From assembly GCA_030849465.1 (NCBI GenBank), contig JARVLF010000023.1:326575-390574 (forward strand): a stretch of DNA of 64,000 nucleotides, given 5' to 3'. This document shows, in pieces, positions 18,684 through 29,100 of the stretch (position 1 is the first letter of the stretch; every line of letters starts with the position of its first letter). Source of the DNA: Moesziomyces globuligerus. Its lineage: Eukaryota > Basidiomycota > Ustilaginomycetes > Ustilaginales > Ustilaginaceae. Below the pieces are notes generated by a model. It had not been told where the DNA came from. It saw nothing but the letters and a program-made list of their open reading frames with translations, and did no database searches. The translations under genes and the position numbers were made by a program.

Positions 18684-21600
18684 ATGTCGTCTGCCGACGC
18701 GGCCGAGTTCGGCTTCAAGCGCTTCCGCGTCGCACGCGCCTGCGTCGTCTGCCGCTTGCGCAAGACAAAGTGCAACGGCGAGCAGCCGTGCGATCGCTGC
18801 AAGGCGCACTCTGCCGAGTGCAAGTACGAGACCATCGAAACGCCCGTCCCCAAACGCATCAGCCGCACCGGATCCACTTCCTCCCTACCTCCGGCATCAA
18901 CACGCCCCGCCAACGCAAGCACCGATGCCAACAGCGAAGATGAATCGCCCACCAGCAGCGCCGCCGACGCAAGGGCGGCCAAGCGCCAAAAGCGCGCCAT
19001 GATCGATCAGATCGCAGACCGTCGTTGGGGAGACCGCCAACCATCCCGCTCCTCTTCAGCGCTGCGCAAGTCCGGTTACGTTCTCCATCACCTCGAACTC
19101 TACGCCTCCATCGACCAGGACGAACCCAACGAACCCGACATGGAACTCCACACCGAAGACGGCATCCGCGCGCACGATCAGAACACGGGCAACATGCAAT
19201 TCTACGGCTTCACCTCCAACTTTAACTTTCAGCACCGCCTCGCCCAGACCATCGAGGCGCTCCGACTGCGAGAGCAACACCAACACGGCGTCCACTCCCG
19301 CAGCGGCACCGGTGCAGCCCCGGATGCGGCAGCGGACAAGCTGCGTAGGTCGTCGCAGCTGCCAGAGAGCATGAAGATCTGGGGCCACCAGGACCTCATC
19401 TTCCGACAGAGTTTGTCCGAAAAGAGCTTCCCCACGCTCGATGCGGCAAAGGACGGCGTGGGAGATTCGACCTTTCTGCCACCGTCGATCGTGGATCGCT
19501 TCATCGAAAACTACATGACGCTCATCCAGCCCCAGCTCGGCGCCGTCCCCAAGCGCCAGATCCTCAAGTGGGTCAAGGACGCCAAAGCGCAAGGCTACCT
19601 CTCCCGCGGCTTCTTGGGCGTTCCCTCCATGGCGGCTTCGGGACCGGGCTCGCGCAATCACCTCCCGCCGACGCACGCGCCGGGGCAGTCGCCACCCATG
19701 CGCACCAACGAGCTCGCGGCGCTCTACGTCGTGCTCGCGCTCGGAGCGATGATGGACGAAGGAGATTGGGTCGACGTGCATGCGCCCGTGCCCATGACGC
19801 GCGAGGGCGCCATCGCGTGCGCCACAACGCTCTTCCTCCTCGCCAAGAAGCGTCTCGAGGAGATCGTCGAGAACTCGAGCATCCAGAGCGCACGCTGTTT
19901 GCTGCTCATGAGCTTCTTCTCGCTCCAGTGGTCGAGTCCCAACGTAGCCTACCTCTACATCGGCTATGCGGCGCGCATGTGCATATCGATCGGACTGCAT
20001 CGCGAGACGTTCTACTCGCCCAGCAATCCGCGCAGCGCCGAGCATCGTCAGCTCTGGTGGACCTGCTACGGCATCGAACGCATGATCTCCACCTGGTTCG
20101 GGCAGGCGTCGGCCATCCGCGATGACGACGTCTCGGCCCGCCTTCCGCAGCCAGAAAACTCGTACGATGCGTATCTCCTCGTCTATGCCCAGATCGCACG
20201 CGTGTGCGCAGAGATGTCCAAGCTCTCGGCCAATCCGCCTGCAAATGCGCACGATGTGCTGCTGGCATCCGAACGCATGGAGTCCGAGCTGCTACGCATC
20301 CGTCGCGACGCACCCGCCGAGCTCGGCGTCGGTTTGCGAGACGGATTCGCACGCGATGCGGACGACGATTCGGACTCGTCCGACCTCGTCGTGCGCCGCT
20401 ACTCGGTGACGACACTCTGGTGGTATCTGCGTCTGCTCATCCACAGTCCGCTCGTCATCTTTGCACTCTACTGCCGATCCATCGGCACCGACATCCCGCG
20501 CAGCGTGCTCGACAAGACGCACAACGCGGCACGCGCAGGTCAGCAGATCATCGACGCCATCTCAAATGCGCGCAGCGACATGCCCCGCCCAGGCCTAGAC
20601 AACATGCGCTTCGGTAGCTTCTACCTCGACTCGGCATGCACCATCGTGCTCGCCGCGATTCTGTGCGATCCGAGCAACCAGGAGGTCGCATTTGGCTATC
20701 TCGCCGCGATCGACAGGGCCATCAAGTATCTCGAGAAGAAGGAGCGCATCTATGCGGATCACGGCACCACTGCTTCGCTCCACAAGGCGCGCGATCTGGT
20801 GGTGCTGGCCCGCCAGGTCGTACGTGCTGCTGCGGGACAGACGGCCTCGTCGCGCGTCCACGACCACAGCGCTGCACGCTCTAGATCGGCTGCACAGGCA
20901 GGTGCTGCGAACGGGCAGGGGGCAGCGTCAGCATCGACCAGCGGAGGGAATGGGACACATATCGGTGGCGGAGATCTCACCCCGCGGATCTCGCACGCAG
21001 GCAACGGTCGCTTGACGTCGACGTTCTCGACTAGCTCAGAACGCGGTACTGCGTCCGGCGAAGATGCGCTTCAGAACGACTCCGACCATGTCCAGGCGAA
21101 CGTGGAGTCGACACATGCAGCTCAGCTTGGAGCAGGCAGTCCGCAAGTCGAGGCGAGGGGCGAGAGGAGCAGCTCGCACGATCTTTCCGTCTCTTCGCTC
21201 GTCGGTCCGGCGTCGTCGGCCAATGCCTTCCGCACGCACTCGACCGCTGCCGGCCTGACGCCCGGACTGGACGCAACACATACGCCGGATGGAGGCAAGA
21301 GCTTTGCGCACGAGCGCGACGAGTGGATGCAGTACTTCCTGTCCAACTTCGACTGGCTCACGCCGCTGCAGCCTGGCGCCAACGCGGCGGGCGGCAGTAC
21401 GGGCGAGGTGGGTGCGATGGGCATGTCGCCGCCGTCTCATGTGCCAGGAGCGGCGCTGGGAGGTGGAGCGAGTGGGTATGGAAAAGGGTACGCCGGGCTA
21501 CCGTTGTCGAGGACGGGTGGGGCGGCGGCGTCGCCAGGAATGAGCTCGCCCGGCAGTGCCTCGGGACCGGCCTCGCTGAGCGAACTCGACATAGGGCTGC

Positions 21601-21704
21601 TCATGGGCGGCGTCAGCGTGATGGAGCCCATGCCCGGTGCAAATCCTCAGAATGCATTAGATGCGAAGGCGCTGACGGCCGAGGCTGACCCTTTCGACTC
21701 ATAA
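18684..21704 (+). CDS. Zn(2)-Cys(6) fungal transcription factor
   Basis: A 1006-residue nuclear regulator in one exon. The start at 18684 (MSSADAAEFGFKRFRVARAC) places the zinc cluster close to the N-terminus as usual; an upstream in-frame ATG at 18543 would add 47 residues. Cluster cysteines are 20, 23, 30, 36, 39 and 46 (spacing 2-6-5-2-6). The fungal-specific middle homology domain covers about 272-600, with CLLLMSFFSLQ, a region starting GLHRETFYSP, and LWWTCYGIERMISTWFG near 456-475. The C-terminal 250 residues are Ser/Gly/Ala-rich and probably disordered. It differs from the first zinc-cluster factor outside the cluster. Target genes cannot be inferred; the direct neighbour is a deubiquitinase gene in the same direction. 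Confidence 0.9.
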   Translation: MSSADAAEFGFKRFRVARACVVCRLRKTKCNGEQPCDRCKAHSAECKYETIETPVPKRISRTGSTSSLPPASTRPANASTDANSEDESPTSSAADARAAKRQKRAMIDQIADRRWGDRQPSRSSSALRKSGYVLHHLELYASIDQDEPNEPDMELHTEDGIRAHDQNTGNMQFYGFTSNFNFQHRLAQTIEALRLREQHQHGVHSRSGTGAAPDAAADKLRRSSQLPESMKIWGHQDLIFRQSLSEKSFPTLDAAKDGVGDSTFLPPSIVDRFIENYMTLIQPQLGAVPKRQILKWVKDAKAQGYLSRGFLGVPSMAASGPGSRNHLPPTHAPGQSPPMRTNELAALYVVLALGAMMDEGDWVDVHAPVPMTREGAIACATTLFLLAKKRLEEIVENSSIQSARCLLLMSFFSLQWSSPNVAYLYIGYAARMCISIGLHRETFYSPSNPRSAEHRQLWWTCYGIERMISTWFGQASAIRDDDVSARLPQPENSYDAYLLVYAQIARVCAEMSKLSANPPANAHDVLLASERMESELLRIRRDAPAELGVGLRDGFARDADDDSDSSDLVVRRYSVTTLWWYLRLLIHSPLVIFALYCRSIGTDIPRSVLDKTHNAARAGQQIIDAISNARSDMPRPGLDNMRFGSFYLDSACTIVLAAILCDPSNQEVAFGYLAAIDRAIKYLEKKERIYADHGTTASLHKARDLVVLARQVVRAAAGQTASSRVHDHSAARSRSAAQAGAANGQGAASASTSGGNGTHIGGGDLTPRISHAGNGRLTSTFSTSSERGTASGEDALQNDSDHVQANVESTHAAQLGAGSPQVEARGERSSSHDLSVSSLVGPASSANAFRTHSTAAGLTPGLDATHTPDGGKSFAHERDEWMQYFLSNFDWLTPLQPGANAAGGSTGEVGAMGMSPPSHVPGAALGGGASGYGKGYAGLPLSRTGGAAASPGMSSPGSASGPASLSELDIGLLMGGVSVMEPMPGANPQNALDAKALTAEADPFDS

Positions 21705-22126
21705 GCAGGGCCGGTAGAGGAATACCACCGTTGACCGACCGCGGGGATGATGGCAGCTGAGCATGTGCGTGGTCGGAAGGTGGCTGTGCTGCGTGTGGAA
21801 CAAGGCGGCGCGGAATTTATGAGCGTAGACTGAGACGCCAAGCTTCTTGTGTGGGCCGTGTTACGCATGCACGCGGATGTGCGAGCCGAAGTGCACGTCC
21901 GCGGCCTGTGCGTGCCTCCACTTCAGGTGCATGCCTTCTGCACCATCCTTCTCGCCCACCAACTCTTATATCCTCGCCCCACCGACGCGCGAGACTTCAT
22001 CCATCCACTGCCCTTTCGTCGACCGATCTATCCTTACGACCGCAGCTTCATATCGACGACGCAGCGCGGCTGGCTTTCTCTACTGTCACGAGACACGCGA
22101 GCAAGGCGCAACGGCCCAGATTAGAC
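21705..22126. other. Intergenic region before the MINDY gene
   Basis: Presumed terminator of the zinc-cluster gene and promoter of the MINDY gene. The MINDY frame is open back to 21851 but has no ATG before 22127. Confidence 0.5.
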
Positions 22127-25057
22127 ATGGACGGTGGAGGCGCTGCTGCTTCTGCAGCCACAGGCGCTGGCTCGTTTGACGCCGCACAAGGACAGTCCCA
22201 TGGACACCACCACGGACATACAGATATTCCAACCCACCACACTCACCACCATCCGCACCACCCGACCCACGACGCGCCGGCTCCAGCTTCAGTCGATCAG
22301 ATCACCGCAATTCCTCCGCCTCAACCCGCTCTTGGTGGTACGACAAGGATGGCAGCCACGAGCTCGGCTACAGCGCCACGAAATGTCGCTCTTCAGGGCG
22401 GTGAAGAGGCGCAGTGGTCGCTCAAGGACATCTACTGGCGCGGGCGCGAATGCAAGATCATCACGCAGAACCAGAACGGACCGTGCTCGCTCATCGCGCT
22501 GTGCAACATCCTGCTGTTGCGCGGAGAGCTCACCATCACGCCGCCGGACCGACCTGTGGTGAGCTATTCGTATCTCTCGCAGCTGCTTGCTGAGCACCTG
22601 CTGAGCAAGCCGATCGAGGGCGCTGCGCAAGGCGAGCTCGAGGCGGCACTCTCGACGCTGCCGCGCACGCAGTACGGGCTGGACGTCGACGTGGGCTTCG
22701 ACGCGATCAACGAGTTCGCCGCGCCCGCGGGAGATGGTCGGCAGGGCGGAGCGGGCGAACTCGCTCTCTTCCGCCTATGCGGCGTCCCGCTCGTGCACGG
22801 ATGGCTGCCGGATCCGGCCGACAGCGCCACGTTTGAGGCGGTCAAGAAGGCTGGTAGCTACAATCGCGCCACGGACATCGTCGTGCGCGGCAACGAAGTC
22901 GCCGAAGGTGCCGTGGTGCGCGACCGCGGCGTGGGTGCCTTCGCAGCTTCCCTTGCCAACGAATCCTCGGTCTCCAACGGCAAGAGGCCCGAGCGCCGTG
23001 GCTGGACGGAAGAGCACCACGCCATCGTGCGCCAGGCGCTGGCGCTCCAGACGTTCCTGGACAACACTTCGACGCAGCTCACGTACCACGGTCTGTTCGT
23101 GCTTGCCCAGGAGATCCCTGCCGGTGTGCCGGTGGCGCTCTTCCGTAACTCGCATCTGTCGGTGCTGTACAAGAGGCTGCCGGACGAAGGCATGGATGCG
23201 ACGGACAACAGCGGAGTTCCGATGCCTGCCCCACCGACGCTGTTCACCCTCGCCACAGATTCGAGCTTCCTGCTGGAGGACGAGATCGTGTGGGAGAGCC
23301 TGGTGGACGTGGACGGAGCGAGCAGCGAGTTCTACGACGGCAAGTTCCGCAAGTCGACCATGCGACAGGGCGACTACGTGGGACGCGATGCGGATGGCCT
23401 CGGAGGCGCGGGCGGAGTGGGCGATGGCGGCTTCCAGGCGAACGAGGACGCCGACTATGCGCTGGCGATGCAGATCTACCAGAACGATCAAGATCGGATC
23501 GAACGACAACAGCAGCGTCGCAGGGGCCGCCAGTCGAACGGCTACTCGTCGAGGTCGAGACCAAATGAGCAGCCGAACATGGGTGTGGGAATGGGAATTG
23601 CCGCGCCCGCTGCGCCTGTGTTCGAGACACCCAACGAAGTGTTCACTACGATGCGATACGAACCGCAGCCGCAGCAAGGCGAGGCGGCGGATGCGTTGGT
23701 GGTAGCGAGCCTGCTTCCGACGCAGCTGAGGGCTGAGCACGAATCGCTGCTTGGCTCGATGCAAAACCTGTCCATCGGAGGAGCGAGTGCAGCGCCGGCG
23801 CCGGCTCAGTCGACCAATCCGTTCCTGACTGCGGGCGAAAGTCAAGCGGGAGCGATGCCGACGTCGACATCGACCAATCCTTTCCTCCGAGATGCAGCTG
23901 CTGAGGCTGCTGCACCCACGATCGGCACATCCGCTACAGGGCACCGGCTGTTCCGACACATCCCACTTCTGGCACAGCACCTCGAGCGACTGGTGTCATC
24001 GGCGGGCGCCATGTGCCGCGCGTACTCGGCGGTGTGGTCGCTGCCGCTGCTGGAGCAGGAAGGCTCGCTGCAGCACGAGCGCATCTTGCAGGCCATCGAA
24101 TCGAGCCTGGCGAGGTCGGCGGTTGCGGATGCCGCAGGTGAGGTGAAGGGCATCCGCGTAGCCATCCGCCGAGACGGCTCGATCCAGGTGACCCAGCGCA
24201 CCGTCAGCGCCTTCCCCTTCAACTTGGACAACGGTCGAAGTGGAGCGAGGCCTCCGAGCGTGCGGATGGATGCTGCGCCGACCCGGGTGCGTACGATGGA
24301 TCTGGAGCCGATCGTGTTCAACAAGACCGACGCACGGGGCTTCTACGAGGCAGCCAAGCAGAGGGTGGGAGCAGACCCGAGCGTGCTCAGCGGCGTGCGG
24401 GAGGGAGATCAGAGATGCTTCGACGTGATTCTGTGGAACGACGAGCAGGTGGACGCGCTCGACCAAGCCAGCACTGCAGCTGTGCCCAAGCGGCTGGTGA
24501 CCGAGTCGAGTCTGGCCAACGTTATGGTCGAGTTTACGGGAATCGACGCCGGCGCATCACGCTTTGTCACGCCGCGGACGTCGGCGGGCATGCTGGACGG
24601 CTTGCTGCGCAGGTGGCTGGTCGACAAGCGCGTGCTCGAAGAGCAGGACATTGATGTGGACGATCTGCTGCGCTGGGTGCGCCAAGGCTCGGCCCAGATC
24701 TGGCTGTGCAATTCGCTGCGCGGTCTGTGGAGGGTGGAGCTGGTGGAAGGCCCACAGGCTTTCGCCGGCCCAGCGGGTGTGCCGATCGAGGCAGGCGCTG
24801 CAGCGAACAAGGGCAAGAAGAACCGCTTCTCGCAGCTCATCAAAGGCCCTCAACGCACCAACGGCACGGCAGCATCTTCGGCACGCCCGGCCGCTGTTGA
24901 AGCGCAGACGTCGGGTCTCGAGCAGCGACAGAGCGACGCGGTGCACGATCAGGTGATCGACGACCTCTACGGGCACAGACAGGGAGGCGCCGGCCAGAGC
25001 AAGCTAAAGGGTCGCAAGACCAAGTCCAAGGACGACAAGGATTGCATTGTGATGTGA
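22127..25057 (+). CDS. MINDY-family (FAM63) deubiquitinase with C-terminal CaaX motif
   Basis: A 976-residue cysteine protease predicted to trim Lys48-linked ubiquitin chains. The start at 22127 (MDGGGAAASAATGAG) is the first ATG. A His/Pro-rich N-terminus precedes the catalytic domain at about 100-410. The nucleophile is Cys120 in QNGPCSLIALCNILLLRG, and the partner His is His343 in FRNSHLSVLYK. Also typical are ELALFRLCGVPLVHGWL and FLLEDEIVWESLVDVDG. Residues about 650-900 form a second conserved-looking region (YRCFDV-like DQRCFDVILWNDEQ, then WLCNSLRGLWRVE) that I cannot name. The tail is polybasic and ends CIVM, a prenylation motif that would attach the enzyme to membranes. Human MINDY-1/2 are also described with a C-terminal CaaX box. 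Confidence 0.88.
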   Translation: MDGGGAAASAATGAGSFDAAQGQSHGHHHGHTDIPTHHTHHHPHHPTHDAPAPASVDQITAIPPPQPALGGTTRMAATSSATAPRNVALQGGEEAQWSLKDIYWRGRECKIITQNQNGPCSLIALCNILLLRGELTITPPDRPVVSYSYLSQLLAEHLLSKPIEGAAQGELEAALSTLPRTQYGLDVDVGFDAINEFAAPAGDGRQGGAGELALFRLCGVPLVHGWLPDPADSATFEAVKKAGSYNRATDIVVRGNEVAEGAVVRDRGVGAFAASLANESSVSNGKRPERRGWTEEHHAIVRQALALQTFLDNTSTQLTYHGLFVLAQEIPAGVPVALFRNSHLSVLYKRLPDEGMDATDNSGVPMPAPPTLFTLATDSSFLLEDEIVWESLVDVDGASSEFYDGKFRKSTMRQGDYVGRDADGLGGAGGVGDGGFQANEDADYALAMQIYQNDQDRIERQQQRRRGRQSNGYSSRSRPNEQPNMGVGMGIAAPAAPVFETPNEVFTTMRYEPQPQQGEAADALVVASLLPTQLRAEHESLLGSMQNLSIGGASAAPAPAQSTNPFLTAGESQAGAMPTSTSTNPFLRDAAAEAAAPTIGTSATGHRLFRHIPLLAQHLERLVSSAGAMCRAYSAVWSLPLLEQEGSLQHERILQAIESSLARSAVADAAGEVKGIRVAIRRDGSIQVTQRTVSAFPFNLDNGRSGARPPSVRMDAAPTRVRTMDLEPIVFNKTDARGFYEAAKQRVGADPSVLSGVREGDQRCFDVILWNDEQVDALDQASTAAVPKRLVTESSLANVMVEFTGIDAGASRFVTPRTSAGMLDGLLRRWLVDKRVLEEQDIDVDDLLRWVRQGSAQIWLCNSLRGLWRVELVEGPQAFAGPAGVPIEAGAAANKGKKNRFSQLIKGPQRTNGTAASSARPAAVEAQTSGLEQRQSDAVHDQVIDDLYGHRQGGAGQSKLKGRKTKSKDDKDCIVM

Positions 25058-26175
25058 TGTGACATTCTCGCCGTAGCCTTCCTCTTCGACTGCACTAGCC
25101 CTACGCAAATGACAAGTTCGATTTCATTACAGTCACAGACTGGACCGTCTGTGGTGAGCAAGCTGTGAAGCGTAAAGCTCCACCTCGTTCAGCTTCATCT
25201 CGGATGTCGGGCTTCATTTGCGGACTCGGGCGTGTTCTGCGCACCCGAAACTTGGCGCTAAGATGAAGAGCAGCCAGCAGGCGCATGCCCAGCGTTCCAG
25301 CGCCTCGGGCTGCAGAAGCACGGACCCAAAGCTTTTTCTTTTGGCTTTGTTTCTTCTGCGCACACTTTTGACAGGCGCAAAGCAAAGCCAGAGGTTTATT
25401 TTTGCGGGCGTGGCAATGCATGATAGAAAGTGACCGGTCGCTGTGCTCTGCCGTGCTGTGCTCTGCAGTGCTGTGCTCTGCGGCTTCGGCTCCCCGGCGT
25501 ATCCGAGCATAGCGTGGCCGGAGCAAGCTTAGCCAGGAGAAGCTCTTGCTATCCGTCTGCCACCGGCCAGAGGCAGCAAAGCCCCTTGGTTGGCCAGCCA
25601 GGCGCATCACACGCTGCCTCTCATCAAAAGCTTGCGGAGACGTTGAGCTGAGCTAGCGCACTCCCACCGACCAACCGACCCACCAGCAAACCTCGACCTC
25701 CTGGAATCCTGGATTGCGCAGCAGCAGGCGCCGTCCCACATCCTAGGATAGCTGCGGATGCGAACTGCGCTCAGCTCTACTTCCGCACTCCTTGCACACG
25801 AATGCATAGACGCTCGCCCGCACCTTCGCCTTGGCTTCGTGCACCGTCCCTCCGAAGCTGAGCTCGATACCCTCCGGAATCACCCGCAACAGGCAATCGC
25901 ACTCCAACCGTTACAACGGCACTCGGTCCTTCACTTCGATCCGCTTCATTGCCTTCCGTCTCTCATTCATGCAGCTTCTCTCATTACGCCATCTCCCTGT
26001 ACCCACTTGCCGCACTTGCTCACTCTGGAAGCCCGGACTACCTCACCTCGTTTCCGCATCTTCTACGATCGGCACGCCGCGCCCACGTAGATTAATCAAC
26101 ATCTCCCCGAGCAGAAGGATCATAACAAACCTCGTCTCGCCGTGAGGGCCTTCCTCGCCGCATAGTCAGCGCACC
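25058..26175. other. Intergenic region before the RNA-dependent RNA polymerase gene
   Basis: About 1.1 kb with no supported gene. It holds a 15-bp tandem repeat (25441-25485). The last 300 bp are pyrimidine-rich on the plus strand, as in a leader. Confidence 0.5.
25441..25485. repeat. 15-bp tandem repeat, three units
   Basis: Units CTGTGCTCTGCCGTG, CTGTGCTCTGCAGTG and CTGTGCTCTGCGGCT follow one another without spacers. Confidence 0.8.
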
Positions 26176-29100
26176 ATGGAGATCCAAATCCAACGCATCG
26201 ATCCCTGGGTCACCGAGGAGGACCTGTACAAGGAGATCGCCTCTGCCCTCCACAACCCGCCGGTCCGCCTTCCCGGTCAGGGCCTCACAAACTTCCGCTT
26301 GCTCCTCCCCAAGACCAAGCGCGGTACACACAGGGGATACGCCTTCCTCACCATCGCAGAGACGTCGACCGCCTCCTCCTTCCTCGAGCTCTGCTCCACC
26401 GAGCGCAAGCGCCGCCCACTCCTCATTGTTCGTGATGGCAGAGCAAATGCGCTCAAGCTCATCCCCAATGGCTTCGGCAAGGAGAGCATCGTTCGCGATC
26501 TGTACAACTTTCCCTATGAAACCTGGGAAGAACGCCAGGCAAGGCTCCATGGTCCTCCTCGCCGCCACCGCCATGGCGACTCGTCCAATAGCCCAAGCGA
26601 CGAAGAAGAGTACGAGTATGAATACGCTCTCAGCGCCAGGCATGTGCCCACACCTCCCGAAATCGCGCACACCAACACTTACGTCCGCACAAGAGCGGTT
26701 CGTCCTCAGCCGCGCAAGCGCATCGAGCCCGCAAGAATCTTAGGCGCCTGGTCCATAGTCCAGTTCGGCGTCATCTGCGAGGACGGCTCTTTCTCCATCG
26801 AGGACTTTGATTCGCCCTCTCATCCGCTCCCTTCCGGCTTTGACATCAAGTCCCAAACGCTCGCCTTTGGCGACAAGGATAACTCAATCCGCATTCTCTT
26901 CAACAACATCGTCAGCTGGTCAATCGACCACGCCCACAACGCACTTGCCTTCGAGCTCGAGGACCCCGCCACCTTCATTCGCCAGGGCAGAAACAGCTGC
27001 GTCTTCGACTTCATCAACCATCTCGACCGCGAGGAGCACATCCGCCTTCGCACACGCTACCGCATCCGCCTCATCGGCTGCCACTTCCGCGTCTGCTTCG
27101 TCTCCACATCCGATCTCGACTGGTTCTGTCTCGAGGCCCGTCCTTTCCTCAAGAGGGCCGGTAAGCCCAGAGAGAGCCCCAGGCCAATCGTCCGCCGCAA
27201 TCTCACCGATCCCAAGTTCTTCGAAGCCGCCGGTCAATTCTGCGCCAACCTCGATCTGCGCGTCGCCTACCAGCTCGACAAGCTCATCCGCAACGGCCTC
27301 TACTCTCCCACCGTGCTCAACATACTCAAGACCAACACGCATCGCCTCATCAACACTTACGGCATCGAATTTGCCGCAAGAGTCTTCGAGAGTCTGGCGG
27401 CCACCTCCCGCCAGGTGCAGGTGCGCGACCGCAACACAAAGTGCCTCCTCGGCTCGGCAAAGCTCCAGGAGCGCATCGAGGCCGAGGAGAGACGCCTCAA
27501 ACGCCAAGATGCTGAGCAAGCCGACTTGCTCGAGACTCAGGCCAACTCGGCCGCTACGGCTCACGTCTACCACGTCACCATCACCCCGACCCGCGTGCTG
27601 CTCGACGGGCCCTTCATGGATGCATCCAATCGTGTTCTCCGCTTGTTCCCAGACTTTGGCACCCACTTTGTGCGTGTCGCCTTCTGCGATGAGGATGGCG
27701 ACCGCTTCCCGGTCTCGAGACACGATCTTGATGGCATTGACAGCGAGTCATTTGTCCGCGAGCGCATCGGCGAGCCGCTCAAGCACGGCATCTTGATCGC
27801 CGGCCGCAAATTCGAGGCGCTCGCATGGTCCGGCTCGGGCCTGGGTAGTCACCACTGCTGGTTCGTCACCGCCTTCACCGACAAGGACGGAAGGCTGTGG
27901 GAAGCCGAGAGTATCCGACAATCGCTCGGCAACTTCCACGGCATCGACCGCTATCCCGCGCGCCTCGGCGCCCGACTCTCGCAGGCTTTCAGTGCCACTT
28001 CGTCCAGTATCACGATCAATGACGACTGGGTCAAGATCCTTGACGACGATCTCAGTCACGCACAGATGCCTTCCAATGGCAACGAACGCAAATTCTACCT
28101 GCTGACGGACGGCGTCGGCGAGATTTCGCGCAGCTTGCTAGAGGAGATCTGGCGCGGGCTCTGCGAGACCAGAGGAATGCGCCGCGAATGGCGCCTCTCA
28201 GAGCAGGACCCCAGACGAATTCCTTCCGCCATTCAATTCCGCTGCGGTGGTGCAAAGGGTGTGCTATGCCTCAACCCGAAGCTGACGGGCAAGAAGATGA
28301 CCATACGCAAGAGCATGATCAAATTTTCTGCGCCCAAGCATCGCGAGTTTGAGGTGGCAGCCACCTCATTCTCGCCGCTCCCGGCTAGACTCAATCGTCC
28401 GCTCATCAATGCGCTCGAGGATCTGGGCGTAGATGCCACCGTTTTTTTGTCATTACAGGCCAAGGCAGTCGAGAGTGCGCAGCTGGCGCGCAAGTCTTTC
28501 AAGCGCGCTTCGCAGCTCGTCGGCTCGTTCGCCATGAGCGACACGGCCGAGATCGACAAGCTCTTCCGCCGTCTCGACAGCGTAGTCGACATCCAGCCGG
28601 ACAAGCTCAGCCATGACGGCATCTTGAACCGGCTCTGCACGATTGTAATCGCAGCCGCGCTGGGCGATCTGAAGCGCAAGGCGAGGATCCCCGTCGCGGG
28701 CTGCACTCTGATCGGCGTCGTCGACGAATTCAACTTCCTCGAGCGAGGTCAGATCTTTGCGCAGGTCAACGACACGCGCGAGAGCAAGGATTTCCGCATC
28801 GTCGAGGGCAAGGTCATGGTTGGCCGCAGTCCCACCATCCACCCAGGTGACGTGCGCGTGGTCAATGCCGTCGTCCCACCACCGGGCCATCCGCTGCTGC
28901 AGCTGCGCAATGTGATCGTGTTCAGCAAGTCGCCGGTTGGCCGCCCGCTGCAGTCGATCCTCAGCGGTGGTGACCTGGACGGCGACATCTACACGATCTA
29001 CGAGGACTCCAATCTTTTCCCCAAGCACACCGAGTCGCCGGGGCAGTACAAGGTTGTGCCGCCGCGCTCGCTCGCCCGGCCGTGTACGTTCGAGGATCTG

